NCBI GenBank assembly: GCA_029933495.1
Contig: JAOZOC010000107.1
Coordinates: 1-9,046, forward strand
Origin: Bacteroidales bacterium
GTDB lineage: Bacteria; Bacteroidota; Bacteroidia; Bacteroidales; JAADJA01
Length of the DNA: 9,046 nt
Reading direction: 5' to 3'
In this document: piece after piece, positions 1 through 7,207 of the stretch
Position numbering within the stretch: the stretch's first letter is position 1
Layout of the letters: every line of letters begins with the position of its first letter
Notes under the pieces: model-generated
Databases searched by the model: none
Seen by the model: only the letters and a program-made list of their open reading frames with translations
What the model was told of the DNA's origin: nothing
Position numbers and translations under genes: made by a program

Positions 1-378
1 AAAACACCTGAAAGGTTTACCATTTTACAAGAGATTTACAATACTGAGGGCCACTTTGATATTGAGACTCTTTACATTAAAATGAAAAATAACAAATACA
101 GAGTCAGCCGTGCTACTTTGTATAATACAATTGAACTGTTGCTTGATTGTAACCTTGTAACAAAGCATCAGTTCGGAAATAATTGTGCCCAGTTTGAGAA
201 ATCATACAGGTTTAAACAGCACGATCATTTCATTGATCTGGTTGGTGGCGAGGTACTTGAATTTTGTGATCCCAGGGTCCAGCAGATAAAGGAAACTGTT
301 GAAAAAGAGCTTGATGTTGTCATCACTCATCATTCGTTGACTTTCTATGGCCATAAAAAAGGTGCCTCAGAAAATTAA
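1..378 (+). CDS. Fur-family transcriptional regulator, 5'-truncated by the window edge
   Basis: Frame 1 is open from the first base to the TAA at 376, giving 125 visible residues. The start lies upstream of the window, so the ATG at 82 is an internal methionine. The visible N-terminal part matches the Fur winged-helix domain: KTPERFTIL at 1-9, GHFDIETLY at 17-25, and the recognition-helix region [13 protein letters not shown] at 35-47. The dimerisation domain follows with HDHF (74-77), GGEVLEFCD (82-90) and HHSLTFYG (110-117). The usual structural-zinc cysteine pairs are absent: the first CxxC position reads DLVG (residues 79-82), and the tail after YG reads HKKGASEN. Regulatory-metal histidines appear to remain. 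A Fur homologue just before purA is a known Bacteroidales arrangement, and the 63-nt gap allows co-transcription. Which metal or signal it senses cannot be read from this sequence. Confidence 0.9.
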   Translation, partial: KTPERFTILQEIYNTEGHFDIETLYIKMKNNKYRVSRATLYNTIELLLDCNLVTKHQFGNNCAQFEKSYRFKQHDHFIDLVGGEVLEFCDPRVQQIKETVEKELDVVITHHSLTFYGHKKGASEN

Positions 379-429
379 AGCTATTCATTTTTTTTGTTTA
401 TTTGCTTTTCATTTTGGTAACAACAATAA

Positions 430-1731
<1,302 letters not shown>

Positions 1732-1893
1732 ACAGAGGTCAAAATTACTGAAAGGGTTTAAAACAGGTAATGTAGACTGAAAGATCTTCAAGTATTAAGT
1801 TGAGGAGAATATTAGAATCACAAGAAAAAAATATTTTTTAGTAAACCTTATTCCCATATAGTAGTATAAGAAAATCGAAATATTAACAATAAT

Positions 1894-3219
1894 ATGAACC
1901 AATATATTGTAAAGATGAGAAATTTACTTTCTATAGTACTAAGCGTTGTTATGCTAACTGCTTTTGCTCAACAGCCTAAAGATGCCGATGTCCCTGAAGT
2001 AGTTCAGAAAAATTTTAACAAGAAGTTCCCCAGGGCTCAAAATGTTTCGTGGGACAAAGTTGATGATAACTACAAAGTCGATTGTATTTTCAGAGGAAGA
2101 ATTTCGTATGCCGAATTTGCTCCCGAAGGTGATTGGGTGCAGACCGTCGTTGACCAGGATATAAAAAGACTTTATCCTCCTGTGGCCAAATATGTAAATG
2201 AACATTTTAAAAAAGATAAAATTATTCTCGCTGAAAAGGCGACCCGGGCAGATAAACAGGATTACTATTATGTTCAGGTTGGTAAAAAAATCAAAGGACA
2301 AAAGAATCTTGCAATATTTGAACTGTTTTTTGATAAAACAGGCAGGTTACAGAAGATCAAAAAACCCGATGGCTTTGAAGATATGACGATCCCGGGTATT
2401 GATGAGCCAAACACGGATATTCCTGCAAAGGTTATCAGTGCATGGCAAAAACGCTTCCCAAAAGCATCAGATGTGCAATGGACAACAACCCCACACCCCA
2501 ATGACACTGTGGATGTTGCATATATCGCATCATTTGTTTACAGAGATAGGGAAACAAAAGCAGAATTTTACCCTGACGGTAAATGGATCGAGACGCGAGC
2601 TAAGTATGAGGAAAAGGGTCTTTATGCTCCTGTTGTAAAGTATATTTACGAAAATCATTATGACGATGACCTTGTTATTGCTGAGAAAGTAACGCGCTAC
2701 GACAGAAAGGATTATTACTATGCCAAACTTACAAGAAAAGGCACTTTTAAACCTTTGGTTTTTGAACTATTTTTTAATAAATCTGGTAAGATAACCAAGG
2801 TTATCAGGCCGGAAAGTCTGAGAAATGAATATTTGCTTACTGTGGATATTCCGCCGCTTGTTGCACGAAAATTCAAAAGCCGTTTCTCAAGTGCCAAAAA
2901 TGTAAAATGGGAAACAGATAAAGGAAACTGGGTTGCCAGCTTTACATACCGGTATATGCCCACTACTGCTATCTTTACAGATTCTGCACAATGGGTGCAA
3001 ACAGTTACCGAACTTGATATAAAGAAGCTCTATTCTCCTGTACGACGAACACTTGACAGAGATTATTCTGACTACAGGGTTACTTATGCCGAAAAGGCAA
3101 CACGCAAAGACCGTAATGACTACTATTATGTTGAGCTGATTGCAAGGAAAAAGAATATTACACCCCAACAGCTTGGCCTCTACTTTGATAAGACAGGGAA
3201 GCTGAAAAAGGATAAGTAG
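1894..3219 (+). CDS. Exported protein with three tandem PepSY-like (BLIP-fold type) repeats
   Basis: The 441-residue product starts with a hydrophobic signal peptide, LLSIVLSVVMLTAFA, probably cleaved near AFA-QQ at about residue 25. An in-frame ATG at 1915 (Met8) would give a tighter signal peptide (MRNLLSIVL), and either start is possible. The mature part is three clear repeats at about 33-157, 176-306 and 319-441. Each opens with a K-x-F/R-F-P/S-x-A-x-x-V-x-W segment, continues through a W-[IV]-[EQ]-T strand and a [IL]-Y-x-P-V helix, then carries AEK-x-TR-x-D[KR]-x-DYYY (AEK at 113, 263 and 399) and ends F/Y-FD/NK-[ST]-G-[RK]. This fits the PepSY-like proteins common in secreted and periplasmic proteins of Bacteroidetes, which are usually one or two units long. 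It probably acts in the periplasm or outside the cell. No catalytic motif is visible, so a binding or inhibitory role is only inferred. There is no obvious partner gene nearby. Confidence 0.85.
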   Translation: MNQYIVKMRNLLSIVLSVVMLTAFAQQPKDADVPEVVQKNFNKKFPRAQNVSWDKVDDNYKVDCIFRGRISYAEFAPEGDWVQTVVDQDIKRLYPPVAKYVNEHFKKDKIILAEKATRADKQDYYYVQVGKKIKGQKNLAIFELFFDKTGRLQKIKKPDGFEDMTIPGIDEPNTDIPAKVISAWQKRFPKASDVQWTTTPHPNDTVDVAYIASFVYRDRETKAEFYPDGKWIETRAKYEEKGLYAPVVKYIYENHYDDDLVIAEKVTRYDRKDYYYAKLTRKGTFKPLVFELFFNKSGKITKVIRPESLRNEYLLTVDIPPLVARKFKSRFSSAKNVKWETDKGNWVASFTYRYMPTTAIFTDSAQWVQTVTELDIKKLYSPVRRTLDRDYSDYRVTYAEKATRKDRNDYYYVELIARKKNITPQQLGLYFDKTGKLKKDK

Positions 3220-3317
3220 GTATGTTAGTGTCTTATTTCTTATATTCTTGTATTTTTTTGCAAGAAATTGCAATGCACAAATGATAAAAAACAAATAAAT
3301 TCCAATGTGGAATAATG

Positions 3318-3361
3318 AAATCCAAAACAGGTTTAAGATTTTTTATTTGAAATTTGGATTT
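3318..3361. terminator. Possible bidirectional terminator hairpin between convergent genes
   Basis: The gap between the PepSY-like gene (+, ends 3219) and the response regulator (-, ends 3383) contains a perfect 9-bp inverted repeat, AAATCCAAA at 3318-3326 and TTTGGATTT at 3353-3361. A 26-nt T-rich loop separates the arms. A second small inverted repeat, CTGGTT-T-AACCAG, lies at 3363-3375. The position between convergent genes suits transcript ends from either side. The stem is AT-rich and the loop long, so this is a weak prediction. The rest of the gap shows no gene. Confidence 0.3.
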
Positions 3362-3382
3362 TCTGGTTTAACCAGGTTAGGT

Positions 3383-4096
3383 TTAAAGAATATAGTTCAG
3401 TTTTCTTAAAACGAAATCTTTATAAGTTCTGCTGATTGGCAGGGCTTTATTATTGATTTCGACAAAATCATTTGTATAGGAAGTAATTTTATCAATAGAG
3501 ATAATAAACGATCTGTGAATACGCAAGAAATGTTGCTTATCCAGCCTGGCTTCCATGTTGGAAATGGTTTCTCTCGTAATAATATTTTTTTCTTGCAGAT
3601 GAATTTTCAGGTAATCGCTCAGACTTTCGATATAACTGATTTCGTTAAAATTAATTTTGACCATTTTTCTGTCGGAACGTACAAAAATGTAATTTACTTT
3701 TTCAATTTCTGAATTGTTATTAGTTTGCAATTTAAACTCCGTTATATCCACATATTTCTTTATGGCTTGTTGAAATCTTTCCAGCGAAATTGGTTTTAAT
3801 AAATAATCAACTGCCTGAATATCAAATCCGTCAACAGCATATTCTCTATAAGCTGTTGTGAAAATTACTTTAATTCTTTTATCAATTATTTTTGCAAAAG
3901 TCAAGCCTGAAATTCCAGGCATATTAATATCTAATAAAATTAAATCAATAGTATTATTACTGGTGATTTCAATAGCTTCGGAAACATTTTTACACGATTT
4001 TATCAAATTAATTTGTGGTATCTTCTCCAAATAATTTTCCAAAATTTCTCTTGCTATTGGCTCATCATCCACTATGATACAGTTAATTTCAGGCAT
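3383..4096 (-). CDS. LytTR-type response regulator (LytR/AlgR family)
   Basis: This 237-residue cytoplasmic DNA-binding regulator is the output half of the two-component system with the adjacent kinase. The receiver domain spans about 3-120: acidic pocket Asp10/Asp11 in IIVDDEP, phosphoacceptor Asp56 in LLDINMPG, the switch threonines at 80-81 (FTTAY), and Lys101 in YLLKPI. The LytTR DNA-binding domain spans about 137-237: IFVRSDRKMVKI, ISYIESLSDYLKIH, then FLRIHRSFIISIDKI and the C-terminal LPISRTYKDFV. LytTR proteins typically bind paired direct repeats upstream of their targets. Its ATG overlaps the kinase stop by 8 nt (ATGCCTGA), which indicates translational coupling. Targets are unknown; the divergent ExbB-like gene is the nearest candidate. 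The coding sequence is AT-rich relative to the flanking genes. Confidence 0.95.
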   Translation of the reverse strand: MPEINCIIVDDEPIAREILENYLEKIPQINLIKSCKNVSEAIEITSNNTIDLILLDINMPGISGLTFAKIIDKRIKVIFTTAYREYAVDGFDIQAVDYLLKPISLERFQQAIKKYVDITEFKLQTNNNSEIEKVNYIFVRSDRKMVKINFNEISYIESLSDYLKIHLQEKNIITRETISNMEARLDKQHFLRIHRSFIISIDKITSYTNDFVEINNKALPISRTYKDFVLRKLNYIL

Positions 4097-5141
4097 TTGT
4101 TTCTAGTTTTAAATGGATTTCAAAGGTGTTTTCAAACTGTTGTACTTTCAATACATACTGATTTGGATATAACATTTCCAATCGTTTTTTTATATTTTCC
4201 AGGCCTATTCCTGTCTGACTGGTTTCATTTCCCATAAAAGAGTTGCTTATGGAAAAATCCAGAATATTATTACCGGTTTTAATAGAAATATCAATTTTTA
4301 ACATTCCGCTAATGAAATTACCGTGTTTAAAACTATTTTCTACAAATGGTATTAGTAACATCGGTGCAATTTGAAATGATTTATCCCTGGCATCAATGTC
4401 AAAATGGACTAATAGCGTGTCGTGAAAACGCATTTTCTCAAGGCCAATATAATCTTCAATATGATTTATTTCTTCGGTTAGTAATACTTTTGGCTTGTCT
4501 ATCTGATATAAAATGTAATCTAACAAATTGGATAGTTTTAAAATCATTTCCGGAGTTTCATCGGCTTTTTTTAAAGCAAAACCATACAAAGTATTTAAGG
4601 TGTTAAACAAAAAATGTGGATGAATCTGCATTTTTAAAAACTTTAGCTCTTCCTCTTTTAATTGTAATTGTGCCTGCAAAAATTTATTTTCGAGTGTTTT
4701 GTTCTTCTCTAAAGACAAATAATTATGTTTCACTAACTTAAACGCAGAAACTACTATTACAACCAAATAGATACTAATCATTACAAAAGGCAAACTTCTG
4801 CTTAAAGGTGGCATTTTTTTAAAATCTAATTCCGACATATATATATAACCAAAAAACATAATAATGGATAATAAATAGGCTGTTCCTATTGAAGCGTAAA
4901 TAGCATACAACACAAATAATTTATACTTTTTAGAGATTAAGTACTTAGGGATTAAATAATAAATAAAAAAATAAGTGTTTGCAATGGTGATTGGCATTAA
5001 AATACTCGAAAACCAAAAGACATAGTTTTCATTATTGGTGTTAAACCCAAAAAAATAACTAAAAAACAACCAAACAATTACCCAAAAGACAAGGTGTAAG
5101 GGAATGAATTTTACGCTATTTAGTTTTTCAATTATATTCAC
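4089..5141 (-). CDS. LytS-type membrane sensor histidine kinase (His_kinase family)
   Basis: This 350-residue inner-membrane kinase is expected to phosphorylate the co-encoded LytTR regulator. The N-terminal half has four hydrophobic segments at about 12-32, 41-63, 73-99 and 117-137, with only short loops and no large extracytoplasmic sensor domain. A coiled-coil-like stretch (about 143-170, rich in K, E, L and Q) leads into the His-box QIHPHFLFNTLNTLY (172-186); the family's phosphoacceptor is the His of PHFLFN, His176. The ATPase part shows the N-box VENSFKHG (267-274) and the G-box GIGLENIKKRLEMLYP (311-326). It lies directly upstream of the regulator with an 8-nt overlap, so the two form an operon. 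The four-helix sensor suggests detection of something in or at the membrane, such as lipid, envelope or proton-motive state. That is inferred, since no ligand motif is visible. Confidence 0.95.
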   Translation of the reverse strand: MNIIEKLNSVKFIPLHLVFWVIVWLFFSYFFGFNTNNENYVFWFSSILMPITIANTYFFIYYLIPKYLISKKYKLFVLYAIYASIGTAYLLSIIMFFGYIYMSELDFKKMPPLSRSLPFVMISIYLVVIVVSAFKLVKHNYLSLEKNKTLENKFLQAQLQLKEEELKFLKMQIHPHFLFNTLNTLYGFALKKADETPEMILKLSNLLDYILYQIDKPKVLLTEEINHIEDYIGLEKMRFHDTLLVHFDIDARDKSFQIAPMLLIPFVENSFKHGNFISGMLKIDISIKTGNNILDFSISNSFMGNETSQTGIGLENIKKRLEMLYPNQYVLKVQQFENTFEIHLKLETNA

Positions 5142-5306
5142 GACTGCAAATTGGTGATTTTTATTGAGATGAAAAAAATATATAGGCGAATAACCTGTTT
5201 AACACGATATTCTACAATAAAAATAGTAAAATTACACTAAAATGGCAGAATAATGACTTTAATAGGTTGCTCATCGCAAATAATATTTTGAAGGACTTAT
5301 TTAATC

Positions 5307-5314
5307 TACTTTTG
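5307..5314 (+). promoter_or_regulatory. Candidate Bacteroidota -7 element for the ExbB-like gene
   Basis: TACTTTTG matches the Bacteroidota -7 consensus TAnnTTTG exactly and lies 30 nt before the ATG at 5345. An upstream TTTG at 5287-5290 is separated from it by 16 nt, shorter than the usual 19-21, so the -33 part is weak. The 203-bp divergent gap (5142-5344) must also contain the kinase promoter, but no equally good match was found on the other strand. Confidence 0.4.
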
Positions 5315-5344
5315 GATTTTTATTAATCTTTAAAAATATATATT

Positions 5345-5686
5345 ATGCATTTTTTTCAAGAAGGAGGTCCGGTTTTTATGTACACATTATTAATACTATT
5401 GCTATTTAGTATTGGTTTGTTTATTCAAGGTTTAATAAAGACAGAAAAACTGGCAAAAAACAAAGAGTTGCTAAGTTCTATTGGTTTATTCGCCTTGGTT
5501 TTTGGTTTTTTAGGTCAGGTTTTAGGCTTAATTAGTGCGTTTGATGCCATAGAAGCTATGGGGGATGTTTCTCCTGGTATTTTATCAGAAGGTTTAAAAA
5601 TCAGCTTTTTAACTACTGGTTTTGGAGCTTTTGTGTTTTTAATGGCAAGATTAGGGATTATTGTTTTTACTTTTATGAAGAAGTAA
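5345..5686 (+). CDS. Very small MotA/TolQ/ExbB-like membrane protein
   Basis: The 113-residue product is almost entirely hydrophobic, with three predicted transmembrane segments at about 11-31, 43-66 and 84-109 and a short charged loop (KTEKLAKNKE, 32-41). The second and third segments resemble the ExbB/TolQ/MotA proton-channel core: FGFLGQVLGLISAFDAIEAMGDVSPG (53-78) followed by ILSEGLKISFLTTGFGAFVFLMA (79-101). This parallels the family pattern GLLGTVxGMIxAF ... SEALxTTxxGL. It lacks the large cytoplasmic loop and the length (about 200-240 residues) of a true ExbB or TolQ, and no ExbD/TolR partner is present. It is divergent from the LytS/LytTR operon, which could control it or sense its state. 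A proton or ion channel subunit is possible but not shown. A less likely alternative is a membrane protein sharing only the fold. Confidence 0.75.
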   Translation: MHFFQEGGPVFMYTLLILLLFSIGLFIQGLIKTEKLAKNKELLSSIGLFALVFGFLGQVLGLISAFDAIEAMGDVSPGILSEGLKISFLTTGFGAFVFLMARLGIIVFTFMKK

Positions 5687-5715
5687 GAACAATTTAAAGC
5701 AATCTTTATTTTAAC

Positions 5716-5751
5716 GGGAGCTATCTGCTCATTCCTGAGCGGGTAGCTCCT
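5716..5751. terminator. Strong two-part hairpin between convergent exbB-like and ATL genes
   Basis: GGAGCTA (5717-5723) pairs with TAGCTCC (5744-5750), and inside it GCTCA (5727-5731) pairs with TGAGC (5736-5740) around a TTCC loop, with 3-nt internal bulges on each side. It sits between the + gene ending at 5686 and the - gene, whose stop codon (5729-5731) lies inside the hairpin. The location and 12 bp of stem suit a bidirectional transcription terminator. Only a short T-run follows on the + strand, so classical intrinsic termination is not certain. Confidence 0.5.
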
Positions 5752-6076
5752 TTACCGGGTCCCAAAAGCACTTCTCAAAATTTATGATTTTATCATCAAC
5801 CACCTCTACGCCTTCGCTCTCAAGCAACTGCTGCATCAGCAGAGGACTTCCAAAATGATTTTTACCGGTAAGCATTCCGTTACGGTTAACAACCCTGTGT
5901 GCGGGTATATCCTCTTTAGCCGTAAAGGAAGCATTCATAGCCCAGCCAACCATTCTGGCTGAGCCTTTTGCTCCGAGATAAGCAGCAATCGCGCCATAGG
6001 ATGTTACTCTGCCGTATGGTATCAAACGGGCTACTTTATACACCTTATGGAAAAATGAGTCGGTGGATTCTCCCAT
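5729..6076 (-). CDS. Alkyltransferase-like protein (ATL), non-catalytic MGMT homologue
   Basis: The 115-residue product matches the DNA-binding domain of O6-alkylguanine-DNA alkyltransferases. It has IPYGRVTSYGAIAAYLG (19-35), with the conserved Tyr27 and helix-turn-helix, then GSARMVGWAMNA (38-49) with the Arg finger Arg41, IPAHRVVNRNGMLTG (57-71) and a C-terminal FWDP (104-107). In active enzymes the motif is PCHR. Here it is PAHR, with Ala59 in place of the methyl-accepting cysteine, so the protein should not repair by suicide transfer. ATLs in other organisms bind O6-alkylguanine, flip it out and hand the lesion to nucleotide excision repair. The same PAHR pattern is typical of Bacteroidota ATLs, as I recall them. 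It acts in the cytoplasm on DNA. It is apparently transcribed alone, 120 bp downstream of ptb. Confidence 0.92.
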   Translation of the reverse strand: MGESTDSFFHKVYKVARLIPYGRVTSYGAIAAYLGAKGSARMVGWAMNASFTAKEDIPAHRVVNRNGMLTGKNHFGSPLLMQQLLESEGVEVVDDKIINFEKCFWDPVKELPAQE

Positions 6077-6196
6077 ATCTTCAATTTTACATTTATGATC
6101 TAACAGATTTTGTTTATTAAATCAGCGGAAGTATAACAACTTAGCGTTCTGTTTTAAATAAACCCTGTTAGGTGTACCAGGCTGGCCTCACTCCTA
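6077..6196. other. ATL-ptb intergenic region with nested inverted repeats
   Basis: TAACAG (6101-6106) and GTTTATT (6112-6118) are matched in reverse complement by AATAAAC (6157-6163) and CTGTTA (6165-6170). This gives a 13-bp interrupted stem around a 38-nt loop. It could be the 3' end structure of the ptb transcript or a 5' leader of the ATL gene. No clear promoter was found for the ATL gene. Confidence 0.3.
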
Positions 6197-7093
6197 TTAA
6201 CCAATAGCAGCAGCCAGGGCAATTGAATAAAACTTAATCTTTTCAGAATCCGCTCTCGAAGTAAGTACAATGGGAACCTTTGCACCCATAATAACTGCAG
6301 CTGCATTTGCACCACCCAGGAAAATCAATGATTTGTACAGGAAGTTAGCCCCGTTAATATCCGGTGCAACAACAATATCCACATCACCGGCAACATCACT
6401 CTGAATATGTTTGATCTCGGCTGCCTTCTTTGAGACTGCATTATCAAGAGCCAAAGGTCCGTCAATCAAACAACCTGTGATCTGCATCCTTTTGTTCATC
6501 ATCGAAAGGGTAGCAGCGTGCATTGTCGATTCCATTCTCTGGTTCACTGTTTCAACAGCTCCCACAACTGCAACCTTTGGATTAGGCTCTCCGAGAAGAT
6601 GAAAAACATCAACCGCATTTTTGATTAAAGCTATTTTATCCTGAAAAGTAGGAGCTACGTTCATTGCAGCATCTGTAATACCAAGCAGTTTATGATATTG
6701 AGGCGTTTCAAATAATGCAACATGACTTAGTATATCCCCTTTTCTTAAACCATGCTCTTTATCTAAAACGGCTTTTAGCAATACGCCTGTGCTTACAAGC
6801 CCCTTCATCAGAATATCAGCATATCCGTCACGGATAATCTGTGAAGCATATAATGAAGCTTCATATCTGTCTTCAATATCAACTATCTCATGTTTGCTGA
6901 TGTCGTAACCTATCTCTTTTGAAATCTCTTCAATCTTTGATTTAATTCCGATCAACACCGGCTCAATAATGTTATATTCCTCGGCATTTTTCAATGCTTC
7001 CAGAACATCATAATCTCCTGCAGCAGCAACAGCAATCCTTCTTTGTTTTTTGGCTTTGGCCAAATCAACTAATTCCGATAGTTTTTGTATCAT
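6197..7093 (-). CDS. ptb: Phosphate butyryltransferase / phosphate acyltransferase (PTA-PTB family)
   Basis: This 298-residue cytoplasmic enzyme of the phosphate acetyl/butyryltransferase family exchanges an acyl-CoA with phosphate to give acyl phosphate and CoA. The length fits Ptb (about 300 residues) rather than the longer Pta. Recognisable parts are the N-terminal RRIAVAAAGDYDVLEAL (18-34), DILMKGLVSTGVLLKAVLD (93-111), HKLLGITDAAMNVAPTF (134-150), VAVVGAVETVNQRMEST (174-190), DGPLALDNAVS (211-221), and the C-terminal block VAPDINGANFLYKSL to TSRADS (242-283) that forms the CoA/phosphate site in this family. Substrate choice between butyryl-CoA and other acyl-CoAs cannot be settled from sequence. 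The usual partner butyrate kinase (buk) is not adjacent: the next gene downstream is the ATL and upstream is a peptidase. A good promoter lies upstream. Confidence 0.9.
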   Translation of the reverse strand: MIQKLSELVDLAKAKKQRRIAVAAAGDYDVLEALKNAEEYNIIEPVLIGIKSKIEEISKEIGYDISKHEIVDIEDRYEASLYASQIIRDGYADILMKGLVSTGVLLKAVLDKEHGLRKGDILSHVALFETPQYHKLLGITDAAMNVAPTFQDKIALIKNAVDVFHLLGEPNPKVAVVGAVETVNQRMESTMHAATLSMMNKRMQITGCLIDGPLALDNAVSKKAAEIKHIQSDVAGDVDIVVAPDINGANFLYKSLIFLGGANAAAVIMGAKVPIVLTSRADSEKIKFYSIALAAAIG

Positions 7094-7171
7094 AATCTAC
7101 TTAATTTAAATGTTTATTAATACTTTTCTGTCATAATCAAAAACCAAACAGTCCTGATAATTATCACACGG

Positions 7172-7202
7172 CAAAAGTATAAATTGTTAATGAATTAACA
7201 AT
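7172..7202 (-). promoter_or_regulatory. ptb promoter with a perfect inverted repeat in the spacer
   Basis: Read on the minus strand, ATTG (7199-7202) is followed after exactly 19 nt by TACTTTTG (7172-7179), which matches the Bacteroidota -33/-7 consensus (TTTG, 19-21 nt, TAnnTTTG) very well. Transcription would begin near 7165, leaving a leader of about 70 nt. The inverted repeat ATTGTTAA-TGAA-TTAACAAT (7183-7202, + strand) covers the -33 element and most of the spacer, just where a repressor would block polymerase. Because it begins 5 nt beyond the stop of the upstream M64 gene and is followed by a T-rich run, it could instead, or also, act as that gene's terminator. Confidence 0.6.
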
Positions 7203-7207
7203 GATTT

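Noticed and set aside
82..378. A complete 98-residue gene starting at ATG 82
   Set aside because: The same frame is open back to base 1 and encodes the expected first helices of the Fur domain, so the gene is longer and truncated by the window.
1826..1839. AAAAAATATTTTTT palindrome as purA terminator
   Set aside because: It is purely A/T, likely to arise by chance in AT-rich intergenic DNA, and would form a very weak hairpin.
3245..3266. TTCTTG...CAAGAA hairpin as terminator of the PepSY-like gene
   Set aside because: It has only six AT-rich pairs around a 10-nt loop and no T-run after it; the 9-bp repeat at 3318-3361 is a slightly better candidate.
1954..3294. Several open frames of 62-135 codons on both strands across the PepSY-like gene
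   Set aside because: All overlap a well-supported exported protein with conserved internal repeats. None shows a domain, and they follow from its composition.
5345..5686. Truncated pseudogene of a full-length ExbB
   Set aside because: The frame has a good promoter-like site and a start close behind it, three well-formed membrane segments and a clean end (FMKK) before a hairpin. Flanking DNA shows no leftover ExbB sequence. A genuine short family member is more likely.
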